DNA of 64,000 bases, taken from Tenacibaculum sp. 190524A05c (GTDB lineage Bacteria > Bacteroidota > Bacteroidia > Flavobacteriales > Flavobacteriaceae). A program made the translations under genes and the position numbers. Position 1 is the stretch's first letter, and each line of letters starts with the position of its first letter. The DNA lies in assembly GCF_964036595.1 (NCBI RefSeq), contig NZ_OZ038523.1:3292501-3356500 (forward strand), in the 5' to 3' direction. The notes below the pieces were generated by a model. That model made no database searches and was not told where the DNA came from. It saw only the letters and a program-made list of their open reading frames with translations. This document shows positions 8,779-15,326 of this stretch, piece by piece.

Positions 8779-8805
8779 TGTCACTTTTTAATGTTGACGT
8801 TTGTT
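8779..8805 (+). promoter_or_regulatory. ECF41-type promoter for azoreductase-cupin unit
   Basis: TGTCACT (8779-8785), 16 bp, then TGTT (8802-8805), ending 19 bp before the azoreductase ATG. It begins 6 bp after the sigma stop codon, so azoR and the cupin gene can be transcribed apart from the sigma gene. This is the third copy of the same layout within 1 kb. Confidence 0.6.
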
Positions 8806-8824
8806 ATATAAGAAACAATTTCAA

Positions 8825-9415
8825 ATGAAAACATTATTAAGAATAGACTCGAGCTTTAATTCTGACAGATCTTTTAGCAGGATGATGGCCGATTATTATG
8901 TTAAATGCTGGGAAAAGGAAAATCCAAATGGTAGAGTCTTTTATAGGGATTTAGATACTGAAGTTATTTTGCCTTTAACTTCAAAGACCTATGCTGCATT
9001 TTATAACGGTGAAAACTCTGAAGGGTGTTTAGGTGTTTCAGATTCGTTAATTGATGAGCTATACTCAGTTGATGAGATTTTAATTAGTTCGCCAGTTTTT
9101 AATCATTCAATTCCAAGCAATTTAAAAGCATATATAGATCAAATAGTTAGGATTAATAGAACTTTTGAATATGATGAGGAAACTGGAGATCGACGCGGTT
9201 TACTTACAGGAAAGAAGGCCAGTGTTATAGTTTCTAGAGGAGGTAAAGAAAAAAGTGATGGGGTTGAGAAGTATTTATCAGGAATATTAGATTATATGGG
9301 GGTTTCTGAAGTAGATGAGTTTTCAATATCAGGTACTGTTTATAAAGATGTAGACGAGAGAGTGGTGGAAGTTAAAAAAAGAATAGAGACTAAGTTTGAT
9401 AAAGTACCACTATGA
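8825..9415 (+). CDS. azoR: FMN-dependent NADH:quinone oxidoreductase / azoreductase (AcpD family)
   Basis: I chose the ATG at 8825 (MKTLLRIDSS); the in-frame start at 8801 lies inside the promoter motif. The flavodoxin-like protein of 196 residues has the FMN phosphate-binding segment SSFNSDRSFSRMMAD near the N-terminus. It also has SPVFNHSIPSNLKAYIDQIVR, typical of AzoR/AcpD, which reduces quinones and azo compounds by two-electron transfer from NADH. It overlaps the cupin start by 4 bp (ATGA). ECF41 factors usually control an oxidoreductase or decarboxylase gene, so this is the best candidate for the effector enzyme. Confidence 0.88.
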   Translation: MKTLLRIDSSFNSDRSFSRMMADYYVKCWEKENPNGRVFYRDLDTEVILPLTSKTYAAFYNGENSEGCLGVSDSLIDELYSVDEILISSPVFNHSIPSNLKAYIDQIVRINRTFEYDEETGDRRGLLTGKKASVIVSRGGKEKSDGVEKYLSGILDYMGVSEVDEFSISGTVYKDVDERVVEVKKRIETKFDKVPL

Positions 9416-9897
9416 AGAGTGAGAAGATTTTTTTCGAAGATGTTTTAGTTAATAATGCATTAGTTTTAAAGGAAGGTGATGGAGAAAAATTAGAGGTTAA
9501 TGGTAACTCGGTTGTTTTAAAAATTAGTAGCGAGAACACTGATAATCAGCTTGGTGTTTACGAGGTAAATCTAAAACCGTCATCAATGGGTGCTAAACCG
9601 CATTATCACAGATTTATGGATGAAACTTTTATTGTTTTAAAAGGAAGTCCAACTGTTACTATGGGAGAAAAGGAGATGGTACTTTCTGAAGGTAGTGTGG
9701 TTTTTGTACCTAAATTTACTGTTCACGGTTTTAGAAATGATTCTCATTCTAATTGTAAAATGCTTATTGTTTTTAATCCTGCAATGAGGAGAGAGGGATT
9801 TTTTAGGGGGTTATCTTATTTGTTGAATAAGGACAAATTGGATAGTACTAAGTTTAGAAAACTTTATAATAAGTACGATAGCTATTTAGTAGAGTAG
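9412..9897 (+). CDS. Cupin-domain protein
   Basis: The cytosolic single-cupin protein of 161 residues has motif 1 at KPHYHRFMDETFIVLKG (two His and Glu for metal) and motif 2 at VFVPKFTVHGFRN (third His). This set of ligands suggests a bound Fe, Mn or Zn ion, as in quercetin-dioxygenase-like cupins; the substrate is unknown. Translation is coupled to azoR by the ATGA overlap. Ring cleavage of a quinone or aromatic reduced by AzoR would make sense but is inference only. Confidence 0.8.
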   Translation: MKSEKIFFEDVLVNNALVLKEGDGEKLEVNGNSVVLKISSENTDNQLGVYEVNLKPSSMGAKPHYHRFMDETFIVLKGSPTVTMGEKEMVLSEGSVVFVPKFTVHGFRNDSHSNCKMLIVFNPAMRREGFFRGLSYLLNKDKLDSTKFRKLYNKYDSYLVE

Positions 9898-9968
9898 CTC
9901 TAAATTTAGTTGTTTATATAGTTTAGTTTTCTCTCCTCCCAAATAAATATTTTTTACTTGGGATTACT

Positions 9969-10025
9969 GGAACAGTCTTCATTTTTTTTAAAAAATTTTT
10001 AAATGTTTTTGACTGTTCCTTTTTT
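9969..10025 (+). terminator. Terminator-like hairpin right before the Crp/Fnr gene
   Basis: GGAACAGTC (9969-9977) pairs with GACTGTTCC (10011-10019), and an AT-rich inner stem and six T follow. It would end transcripts of the azoR-cupin unit. It finishes only 8 bp before the ATG at 10034, so any promoter for the next gene must lie inside or upstream of it. Confidence 0.65.
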
Positions 10026-10033
10026 GTTGATTT

Positions 10034-10624
10034 ATGGAATCTCTTTCAAAATTATTAATGTCTTTCTCGTTTTTATCTGATGTAGATATCGCAGACGGTG
10101 TGAATAGGATGTATACGAAAGTATTGGAGAAGAACGACTTTTTAATTCGTTCAGGTAAAACCTGCGATTGGTTAGCCTTTGTAAGCTCGGGAATAATTCG
10201 TAATTATTATATTTCGTCCAAGGATGAAGAAGTAACTTACTGTCTAACATTTCCCGGAAACTTTATTACGGCTTGGTCTTCTTTTATCTCTAGTACAAAT
10301 ACGTTTGAAAATATTCATGCGCTTACAAATGCCGAGTTGATTATTTTAAAGAAGAGTGATTACTATGAACTAATATCATCAAGCGAATCTTGGCTAAGAT
10401 TCTTTAATTTTTTCACAGAGCAATCATATATTTTAATGGAAGATCGATTGTTAAGTATTCAAATGGTAACAGCAAAACAACGATATAGAAAATTATTAAT
10501 AAGTAATCCTGAGTATGTTCAATATGTTCCTTTAAAATACATAGCATCTTATCTAGGAATTTCACAACGTCATTTAAGTCGATTAAGAGCAGAGATTTCA
10601 AAATTTGATAATATTAAAAAGTAA
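10034..10624 (+). CDS. Crp/Fnr family transcriptional regulator
   Basis: The protein of 196 residues has an N-terminal cyclic-nucleotide-binding-like beta-roll (about 20-110, LIRSGKTCDWLAFVSSGIIRNYY) and a linking helix. The C-terminal HTH is short (about 165-190, LKYIASYLGISQRHLSRLRAE). Bacteroidota carry many such regulators with a degenerate effector pocket, and the Arg/Glu set needed for cAMP is not obvious here. The start lies directly behind a terminator-like hairpin. Target genes are unknown; the neighbouring membrane protein gene is 47 bp downstream. Confidence 0.85.
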   Translation: MESLSKLLMSFSFLSDVDIADGVNRMYTKVLEKNDFLIRSGKTCDWLAFVSSGIIRNYYISSKDEEVTYCLTFPGNFITAWSSFISSTNTFENIHALTNAELIILKKSDYYELISSSESWLRFFNFFTEQSYILMEDRLLSIQMVTAKQRYRKLLISNPEYVQYVPLKYIASYLGISQRHLSRLRAEISKFDNIKK

Positions 10625-10671
10625 AGAAGGAATCAAGGATGTTCTGCTGAATTAAATTAAAGATTGTAAGA

Positions 10672-11307
10672 ATGGCTCAAAAGTCATATTTAATCCAAAA
10701 ATTATTTAGAGAATACAATTTAAGAATGAAGATTTACGAAAGAATATTAAGAAAAAGTTTTAATATTAATACCATTGCTCTTATTACCAGTTTAGTGACT
10801 GTTATATTTTTAATGGCGCAAATAAGATTAATGAGTAGGCAAACACAGGTTTTCATTAACCAAGCGAAGAATAGTTCTTGGCCGAGATTATCTGTAACTA
10901 TGCATAGAGGATTTACGAGTGATGGGCATGTTAAATTTCTGAAGTTGAATATAGCCAACAAAGGAGTTGGTCCTGGGATTATCGAGGATATTAATTTTGC
11001 CTACAAAGGTCGGGAATTTAATACTTGGTGGGACTTTTATGGAATTATTAAGGTACCAGATTCTATTACTCGAGGTCATAGAGACGCGGGAATATATAAG
11101 GGATTCGTATTAAGTCCAAATGAAACCTTTAATATGGTGGATTGGTCGGGAAATAAAGAATTGTCGAGTTTTATTCATGAGCGTATAGATGATGTAAAGT
11201 TGAAGATTAAATTTAAATCAATTTATGATGATGTTTGGATTTTAGAGAAAGAATATTCTTCTGATTTATATTCTTCTGATTTTGATTTAATAACTAAAGT
11301 TCAATAA
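10672..11307 (+). CDS. Membrane-anchored protein of unknown function
   Basis: The protein of 211 residues has a basic N-terminus, one transmembrane helix (about residues 36-55, IALITSLVTVIFLMAQIRL) and a soluble domain of about 150 residues. The segment WPRLSVTMHRG...KFLKLNIANKGVGPGIIEDI looks like an immunoglobulin-like beta domain, seen in other single-TM bacterial proteins where 'N.G.GPA.I' recurs. An alternative start at Met19 (10726) is possible. No family with known function is recognised. It may be cotranscribed with the Crp/Fnr gene. Confidence 0.6.
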   Translation: MAQKSYLIQKLFREYNLRMKIYERILRKSFNINTIALITSLVTVIFLMAQIRLMSRQTQVFINQAKNSSWPRLSVTMHRGFTSDGHVKFLKLNIANKGVGPGIIEDINFAYKGREFNTWWDFYGIIKVPDSITRGHRDAGIYKGFVLSPNETFNMVDWSGNKELSSFIHERIDDVKLKIKFKSIYDDVWILEKEYSSDLYSSDFDLITKVQ

Positions 11308-11526
11308 CAATATTGAATATATATAATTTAGTATTAGTTTATTTGTTTCTGCATTCTAAGGGCTTTTAATTTTCTGATCTCTTTGGGCATTCGGGATTAA
11401 ATAGTGCTTTCTACGTATTATCCTTTTATCTAAGGTTGTTACAAATAATTTTATGCTCTATTTGTTTCTATTTATTAATTTTTAAAGACTTTCTCAATTA
11501 AAAGTATAGTTGTATTTCTTTAATTG
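11308..11526. other. Non-coding stretch, nothing recognised
   Basis: AT-rich, with no open frame of note, no strong hairpin and no clear TAnnTTTG box. It lies between an unknown membrane protein gene and a decayed RidA gene, so it may include eroded coding sequence. Confidence 0.4.
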
Positions 11527-11787
11527 TTAAATGCTCTCAAATCCAATTTTCGCATCAATTTGAGCCAAAATATTAAGAGTACATAGTTCCATTGCCTCGA
11601 ATCCTTGATCTGTTGTAATTTCTTCTCCTAATCGTCCTTGATATTTATATTCTTCATTTAAAATAGGAAATTGAATAGCAACATAAGCAATATCTTTTCT
11701 AGTGTTCACAGAAAGATAGCTTCCACTTGGTGAGGAAAAATTAGGTAGTTTTAATCCAACTTTATCTAGATTTGATTAGGGATCCAT
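11527..11787 (-). pseudogene. Remnant of a RidA (YjgF/UK114) family gene
   Basis: Reading leftward from the ATG at 11787, the frame is broken by a TAA at the fourth codon (11778-11776). It continues with VGLKLPNFSSPSGSYLSV, then VAIQFPILNEEYKYQGRLG and GFEAMELCTLNILAQI, before a stop at 11527. This matches the N-terminal half of RidA-type proteins (about 150 residues, 'LP.P.P.G.Y', 'G.EA...C.LN.LA'). The catalytic C-terminal half is missing. A 60-residue piece from the GTG at 11709 could still be translated but would not fold as a RidA trimer. Decay is the simplest explanation. Confidence 0.6.
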
Positions 11788-11896
11788 TGAAATACTTTTG
11801 GTGTTGATTAAATAAACTTGATATCTAATTTGAAACTTTGAGTAAATTCAATTATAACTTTTATAGGAATGTTAAGTATTTTGGATTTAAAGTATA

Positions 11897-11926
11897 AAAA
11901 AAGCTCTCAAAACTTTGAGAGCTTTT
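11897..11926 (-). terminator. Terminator of tRNA-Asp
   Basis: On the minus strand, directly after the tRNA, an 11-bp stem (AGCTCTCAAAG / TTTTGAGAGCT, 11923-11902) is followed by a run of T. It lies 3 bp beyond the tRNA 3' end. Confidence 0.85.
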
Positions 11927-11928
11927 TG

Positions 11929-12002
11929 CGGTCTGGACGGGACTCGAACCCGCGACCCCATGCGTGACAGGCATGTATTCTAACCAGCTGAACTACCAGA
12001 CC
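11929..12002 (-). tRNA. tRNA-Asp (GTC)
   Basis: Reading leftward, the acceptor stem GGTCTGG pairs with CCAGACC, with discriminator G at 11929. The D arm contains AGCTGGTTA. The anticodon stem-loop is CATGC-CTGTCAC-GCATG, with anticodon GTC (Asp). The T arm has GGTTCGAGTCC. The 3' CCA is not encoded and must be added by nucleotidyltransferase. Length 74 nt. Confidence 0.95.
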
Positions 12003-12068
12003 GTTGCGCTATTGCGGGTGCAAATATAGCACCCTTTTTGGTTTCTGCAAACTTTTTTAGAAAAAAAA

Positions 12069-12995
12069 TTAAAATTTATTTCTACTCACTAAATATGTGG
12101 TGAGAATTTTATTGTAGTTCTCATTGATATTCACGGGAATATAGTTGATTTTGTACTGCAGACATTTATTTTTTAAATTTTCAAAAAAATTGGCGATTTC
12201 CTTGTTGTAAGACTCTTTTACGCTTTCTGCATATAAATTTATTTGCTGCCCTGTTTCAACATCCACGAATTTTTTAGGTGAATTTTCAAAATCAAAGTCA
12301 TATTCTAACTCCTTGTCGAAGGTGTGAAATAAAATTACTTCGTGTTTGTTGTATTTTAAATGTCTTAAGGCATCAAATAGTTCTTCATTGTCTTTCGAAG
12401 GCTGAAACATATCTGTAAATAGAAATATCATTGATCTTCGATGTATCTTCTGGGCAATTTCGTGTAAATACTGGTATGTTTCCGTTGCTTTTGATGCTTT
12501 GGGCTGCTGTAATAAAGATTCTAACTGATGTGTAAGTATCTTTCTATGACGATCACTTCCTTTCTCAGGAGCGTAAAATTCATAAGAATCAGAGTATACG
12601 CTTAAACCAACAGCATCTCTTTGTTTTTTAAGTAACTCAATTAAAGAGGCAGCAGCAACTATTGAAAAACCAATTTTATTTAGATCATCAAAACGCTGTA
12701 CTTTTTTTAAAGGATAATGCATAGAAGATGAATTATCTATAATGATATGACATCTTAAATTTGTTTCTTCCTCGTACTTTTTAGTATATAATTTCTCTGT
12801 TTTTGCAAATAGTTTCCAATCTATATGCTTTGTGTCCTCTCCTTTGTTATAAAGCTTGTGCTCTGAGAATTCCACGGAAAATCCATGATATGGACTTTTA
12901 TGCATTCCTGTAATAAAACCTTCTACCACTTGTTTTGCTAGAAGATCTAAATTTTTTATTTCAGAAGATTGTAATTGGGAAAGATCTATTGCCAT
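12069..12995 (-). CDS. DUF58 domain protein (MoxR-associated, VWA-like)
   Basis: The cytosolic protein of 308 residues has the DUF58 core: GEDTKHIDWKLFAKTEKLYTKKYEEE, followed by a von Willebrand A-like part with a metal-site motif at IIIDNSSSM (DxSxS) and MIFLFTDMF. DUF58 proteins normally work beside MoxR AAA+ ATPases and BatA/BatB in envelope stress or complex assembly; no MoxR gene lies in this window. It starts just beyond the terminator of trxA, so its promoter must lie in or near 12996-13060. Confidence 0.88.
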   Translation of the reverse strand: MAIDLSQLQSSEIKNLDLLAKQVVEGFITGMHKSPYHGFSVEFSEHKLYNKGEDTKHIDWKLFAKTEKLYTKKYEEETNLRCHIIIDNSSSMHYPLKKVQRFDDLNKIGFSIVAAASLIELLKKQRDAVGLSVYSDSYEFYAPEKGSDRHRKILTHQLESLLQQPKASKATETYQYLHEIAQKIHRRSMIFLFTDMFQPSKDNEELFDALRHLKYNKHEVILFHTFDKELEYDFDFENSPKKFVDVETGQQINLYAESVKESYNKEIANFFENLKNKCLQYKINYIPVNINENYNKILTTYLVSRNKF

Positions 12996-13008
12996 TTACC
13001 GAAAATAA

Positions 13009-13037
13009 AAAAGGTTTGACATTTGTCAAACCTTTTT
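13009..13037 (-). terminator. Terminator of trxA
   Basis: A perfect 12-bp stem with a 4-base loop: AAAAGGTTTGAC (13009-13020) and GTCAAACCTTTT (13025-13036), with A and T runs on both sides. It sits 24 bp past the thioredoxin stop codon and 14 bp before the DUF58 start. Confidence 0.85.
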
Positions 13038-13060
13038 TATGAAATAATTTTGTTTACTAA

Positions 13061-13378
13061 TTATAACGCAGCGTCTATTTTATCAGTATACGCTTTTTTA
13101 GGAGCTGCTCCAACTTGCTTCGCAACAACTTCACCGTTTTTGAAAACTAAAACTGTAGGGATATTTCTCACTCCATATTTAGCTGCAAATTCTTGGTTTG
13201 CGTCTACATCTACTTTTCCAACTACTGCTTTACCTTCGTATTCTTTACTGATTTCGTCAATGATCGGTCCAACCATTCTACAAGGTCCACACCAAGTTGC
13301 CCAGAAATCTACTAAAACAGGCTTATCAGATTTCAATACTGTTTCTTCGAATGTTGTATCTGTAATTTCTAATGCCAT
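13061..13378 (-). CDS. trxA: Thioredoxin
   Basis: The classic 105-residue thioredoxin starts at the ATG at 13378 (MALEITDTTFEE); the ten extra residues of the longer frame are not part of the fold. The active site WCGPC lies in DFWATWCGPCRM, and the cis-proline in IPTVLVF. It reduces disulfides in cytosolic proteins, such as ribonucleotide reductase, using thioredoxin reductase. It is a single gene with its own terminator and a TACATTTG box upstream. Confidence 0.97.
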   Translation of the reverse strand: MALEITDTTFEETVLKSDKPVLVDFWATWCGPCRMVGPIIDEISKEYEGKAVVGKVDVDANQEFAAKYGVRNIPTVLVFKNGEVVAKQVGAAPKKAYTDKIDAAL

Positions 13379-13405
13379 TCTTTTGTCTTTAATCGTTAAT
13401 GCCCA

Positions 13406-13413
13406 CAAATGTA
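13406..13413 (-). promoter_or_regulatory. Probable trxA promoter, -7 box
   Basis: On the minus strand TACATTTG fits the Bacteroidota -7 consensus TAnnTTTG and lies 28 bp upstream of the trxA ATG. I could not place a convincing -33 TTTG at the usual distance. Confidence 0.5.
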
Positions 13414-13520
13414 AGAATTTATTTTTCTATTCTCACTTTCAAATAGATTGGTTTTTCTTATTAATAAATCAATTTTCTAAATATCTTCCCTTGGTTATTT
13501 TTATAGTAAGATAATAATAG

Positions 13521-13528
13521 TAAATTTG
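13521..13528 (+). promoter_or_regulatory. Probable metK promoter, -7 box
   Basis: TAAATTTG fits TAnnTTTG and ends about 10 bp before the riboswitch aptamer. Transcription would therefore start around 13534 and include the whole aptamer. Confidence 0.55.
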
Positions 13529-13538
13529 CCAGCAACTT

Positions 13539-13592
13539 AAGAGGAAAGATTTGGTTATGATTGCAACCTCGTAAAAAAATGCTAAAGCAGTA
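13539..13592 (+). promoter_or_regulatory. SAM-II riboswitch upstream of metK
   Basis: The leader holds the SAM-II (metA motif) pattern in order: P1 left arm GAGG (13541-13544), GATTTGG (13548-13554), TTGCA (13561-13565), P1 right arm CCTC (13567-13570), GTAAA, and GCTAAAG (13581-13587). The conserved blocks match those I recall from alphaproteobacterial SAM-II aptamers, including the GCUAAAG that forms the pseudoknot. The loop TTGCA can pair with TGC just before TAAAG. High S-adenosylmethionine would be expected to lower expression of its own synthetase. The distance to the ATG (13651) is about 58 nt, longer than in most SAM-II leaders, so the mechanism is unclear. Confidence 0.8.
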
Positions 13593-13650
13593 ATGTTTGG
13601 CTTCTTTTGCGACAAACTTTCCACTTACTAATTTTAATAAACAACGAAAT

Positions 13651-14904
13651 ATGTCATACTTTTTTACATCAGAGAGTGTATCTGAAGGGCATCCAGATAA
13701 AGTAGCGGATCAAATTAGTGACGCTTTAATAGATAATTTTTTAGCTTTTGATCCTAATTCAAAAGTGGCTTGTGAAACATTAGTAACTACTGGTCAGGTA
13801 GTATTAGCAGGAGAAGTAAAATCTAATATTTATTTAGACGTTCAAAAAATTGCTAGAAATGTAATCAACAAAATCGGTTACACAAAGAGTGAATATATGT
13901 TTGATGGAAACTCTTGTGGAGTTTTTTCAGCAATTCACGAACAATCAGATGATATTAACAGGGGAGTAGATAGAGCTAAAAAAGAGGAGCAAGGAGCAGG
14001 AGATCAAGGAATGATGTTTGGTTATGCTACTAACGAAACTGAAAATTATATGCCTTTGGCCTTAGATTTGTCTCACTTAATATTAAAGGAGTTAGCAGAT
14101 TTAAGAAGAGAAGGGAATGAAATTAAATACTTACGTCCAGATGCGAAAAGCCAGGTGACAATTGAGTATTCTGATGATAACGTACCACAAAGAGTAGAAG
14201 CAATTGTAGTTTCAACTCAGCATGATGATTTTGGTGGAGATGATGAAATGTTAGCTAAAATTAGAAAGGATATTAAAGATATTTTAATGCCTAGAGTAAT
14301 TGCTAAATTACCTTCTCAAATTCAAACTTTATTTAATGATGATATTAAATATCACATCAATCCAACTGGAAAGTTCGTGATTGGTGGACCTCATGGAGAT
14401 ACTGGATTAACTGGTCGTAAGATTATTGTTGATACTTATGGAGGTAAAGGAGCGCATGGAGGTGGAGCTTTCTCTGGAAAGGATCCAAGTAAAGTAGATA
14501 GAAGTGCTGCTTATGCTACTCGTCATATTGCTAAAAACTTAGTTGCAGCAGGACTTGCAGATGAGGTTTTAGTTCAAGTTTCTTATGCTATTGGAGTTGT
14601 TGAGCCAATGGGAATTTTTGTTGATACTTATGGAACAGCGAAGGTAGATTTAACAGATGGTGAAATCGCTGCTAAAGTTTCTGAGATTTTTGACATGAGA
14701 CCACATGCTATTGAGGACAGATTAAAACTAAGAACTCCTATGTATAGTGAAACAGCTGCATATGGACACATGGGTAGAAAGAATGAAGTAATTTCTAAGA
14801 AGTTTGTTCAGCCAAATGGTGAAGTGAAAGAGGTTGAAGTAGAATTGTTTACTTGGGAAAAACTTGATTACGTTGCGAAAGTAAAAGAGGCTTTCGGTTT
14901 ATAG
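13651..14904 (+). CDS. metK: S-adenosylmethionine synthetase
   Basis: The enzyme makes S-adenosylmethionine from methionine and ATP in the cytosol. The ATG at 13651 ([21 protein letters not shown]) matches the family start; an 18-residue extension into the riboswitch leader is spurious. Signature motifs [12 protein letters not shown] and [16 protein letters not shown] are intact. The length of 417 residues is usual for Bacteroidota. It is monocistronic, with a SAM-II-like aptamer and a TAnnTTTG box upstream and a strong terminator downstream. Confidence 0.98.
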   Translation: MSYFFTSESVSEGHPDKVADQISDALIDNFLAFDPNSKVACETLVTTGQVVLAGEVKSNIYLDVQKIARNVINKIGYTKSEYMFDGNSCGVFSAIHEQSDDINRGVDRAKKEEQGAGDQGMMFGYATNETENYMPLALDLSHLILKELADLRREGNEIKYLRPDAKSQVTIEYSDDNVPQRVEAIVVSTQHDDFGGDDEMLAKIRKDIKDILMPRVIAKLPSQIQTLFNDDIKYHINPTGKFVIGGPHGDTGLTGRKIIVDTYGGKGAHGGGAFSGKDPSKVDRSAAYATRHIAKNLVAAGLADEVLVQVSYAIGVVEPMGIFVDTYGTAKVDLTDGEIAAKVSEIFDMRPHAIEDRLKLRTPMYSETAAYGHMGRKNEVISKKFVQPNGEVKEVEVELFTWEKLDYVAKVKEAFGL

Positions 14905-14933
14905 TGAACTGAAAAGTTTAATCATAATTTTAA

Positions 14934-14967
14934 AAAGGCATTTTGTACTACTACAAAATGCTTTTTT
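14934..14967 (+). terminator. Terminator of metK
   Basis: The 10-bp stem GCATTTTGTA / TACAAAATGC (14938-14947 and 14952-14961) with a CTAC loop is followed by TTTTTT. Confidence 0.9.
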
Positions 14968-15104
14968 GTGTTAAACATGTTACAATTGTGTAACAAATAT
15001 GTAACATATTTAGAGTTTGATTTCTTGTAACCCTTTTATTTATTGTGTTTTATGGAGTTTGTTGATGTGAAACAATTTTAAAATATAAGTTGAAATCGTG
15101 AAGT

Positions 15105-15112
15105 TATCTTTG
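15105..15112 (+). promoter_or_regulatory. Probable promoter (-7 box) of the 33-residue gene
   Basis: TATCTTTG fits the Bacteroidota consensus TAnnTTTG. It lies 41 bp before the ATG at 15154. No good -33 TTTG is present at the normal spacing. Confidence 0.5.
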
Positions 15113-15153
15113 TAACAGGGAATTATATAAAAGTCAAAATAAATTTAATAATT

Positions 15154-15255
15154 ATGGGGAAATTATTACTTAACAAAATAGGATTAATCACGAAACGCGC
15201 TTTAAACATTCTAGCTGAATCAGGAAGAGCAGCAAGTTATGCGTTAAAGCATTAA
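15154..15255 (+). CDS. 33-residue cationic peptide of unknown function
   Basis: This is an independent small gene: TAnnTTTG box, short leader, ATG, 33 codons, TAA and its own terminator 20 bp later. The peptide starts MGKLLLNKIGLITKRALNIL and ends with SYALKH. It is basic, and residues 3-22 could form an amphipathic or membrane-seeking helix. I do not know a family. It could be a membrane microprotein, a toxin-like peptide or a translated leader, but it lies between two terminators and no downstream gene could be attenuated (sppA is on the other strand). Confidence 0.55.
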   Translation: MGKLLLNKIGLITKRALNILAESGRAASYALKH

Positions 15256-15274
15256 GGAGAAATAGAAAGAAAAG

Positions 15275-15304
15275 AAAAGCACTACGTTTGTAGTGCTTTT
15301 TTTA
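15275..15304 (+). terminator. Terminator of the 33-residue gene
   Basis: The stem AGCACTAC / GTAGTGCT (15278-15285 and 15290-15297) with a GTTT loop is followed by seven T. A run of A on the left makes it usable for sppA in the other direction too. Confidence 0.88.
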
Positions 15305-15326
15305 TGTCTTATTATTAAATAGTTTC

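Noticed and set aside
11929..12002. tRNA-Asp as an attachment site of an integrated element
   Set aside because: No integrase gene and no repeat of the tRNA 3' end was seen nearby; only a decayed RidA gene is adjacent.
13023..13514. Plus-strand open frame of 163 codons over trxA
   Set aside because: It is antisense to the thioredoxin gene, has no family resemblance and arises from the codon bias of trxA.
13597..13650. N-terminal extension of MetK from a TTG start
   Set aside because: The extra 18 residues are absent from the family and overlap the leader just behind the riboswitch aptamer; the ATG at 13651 gives the conserved start.
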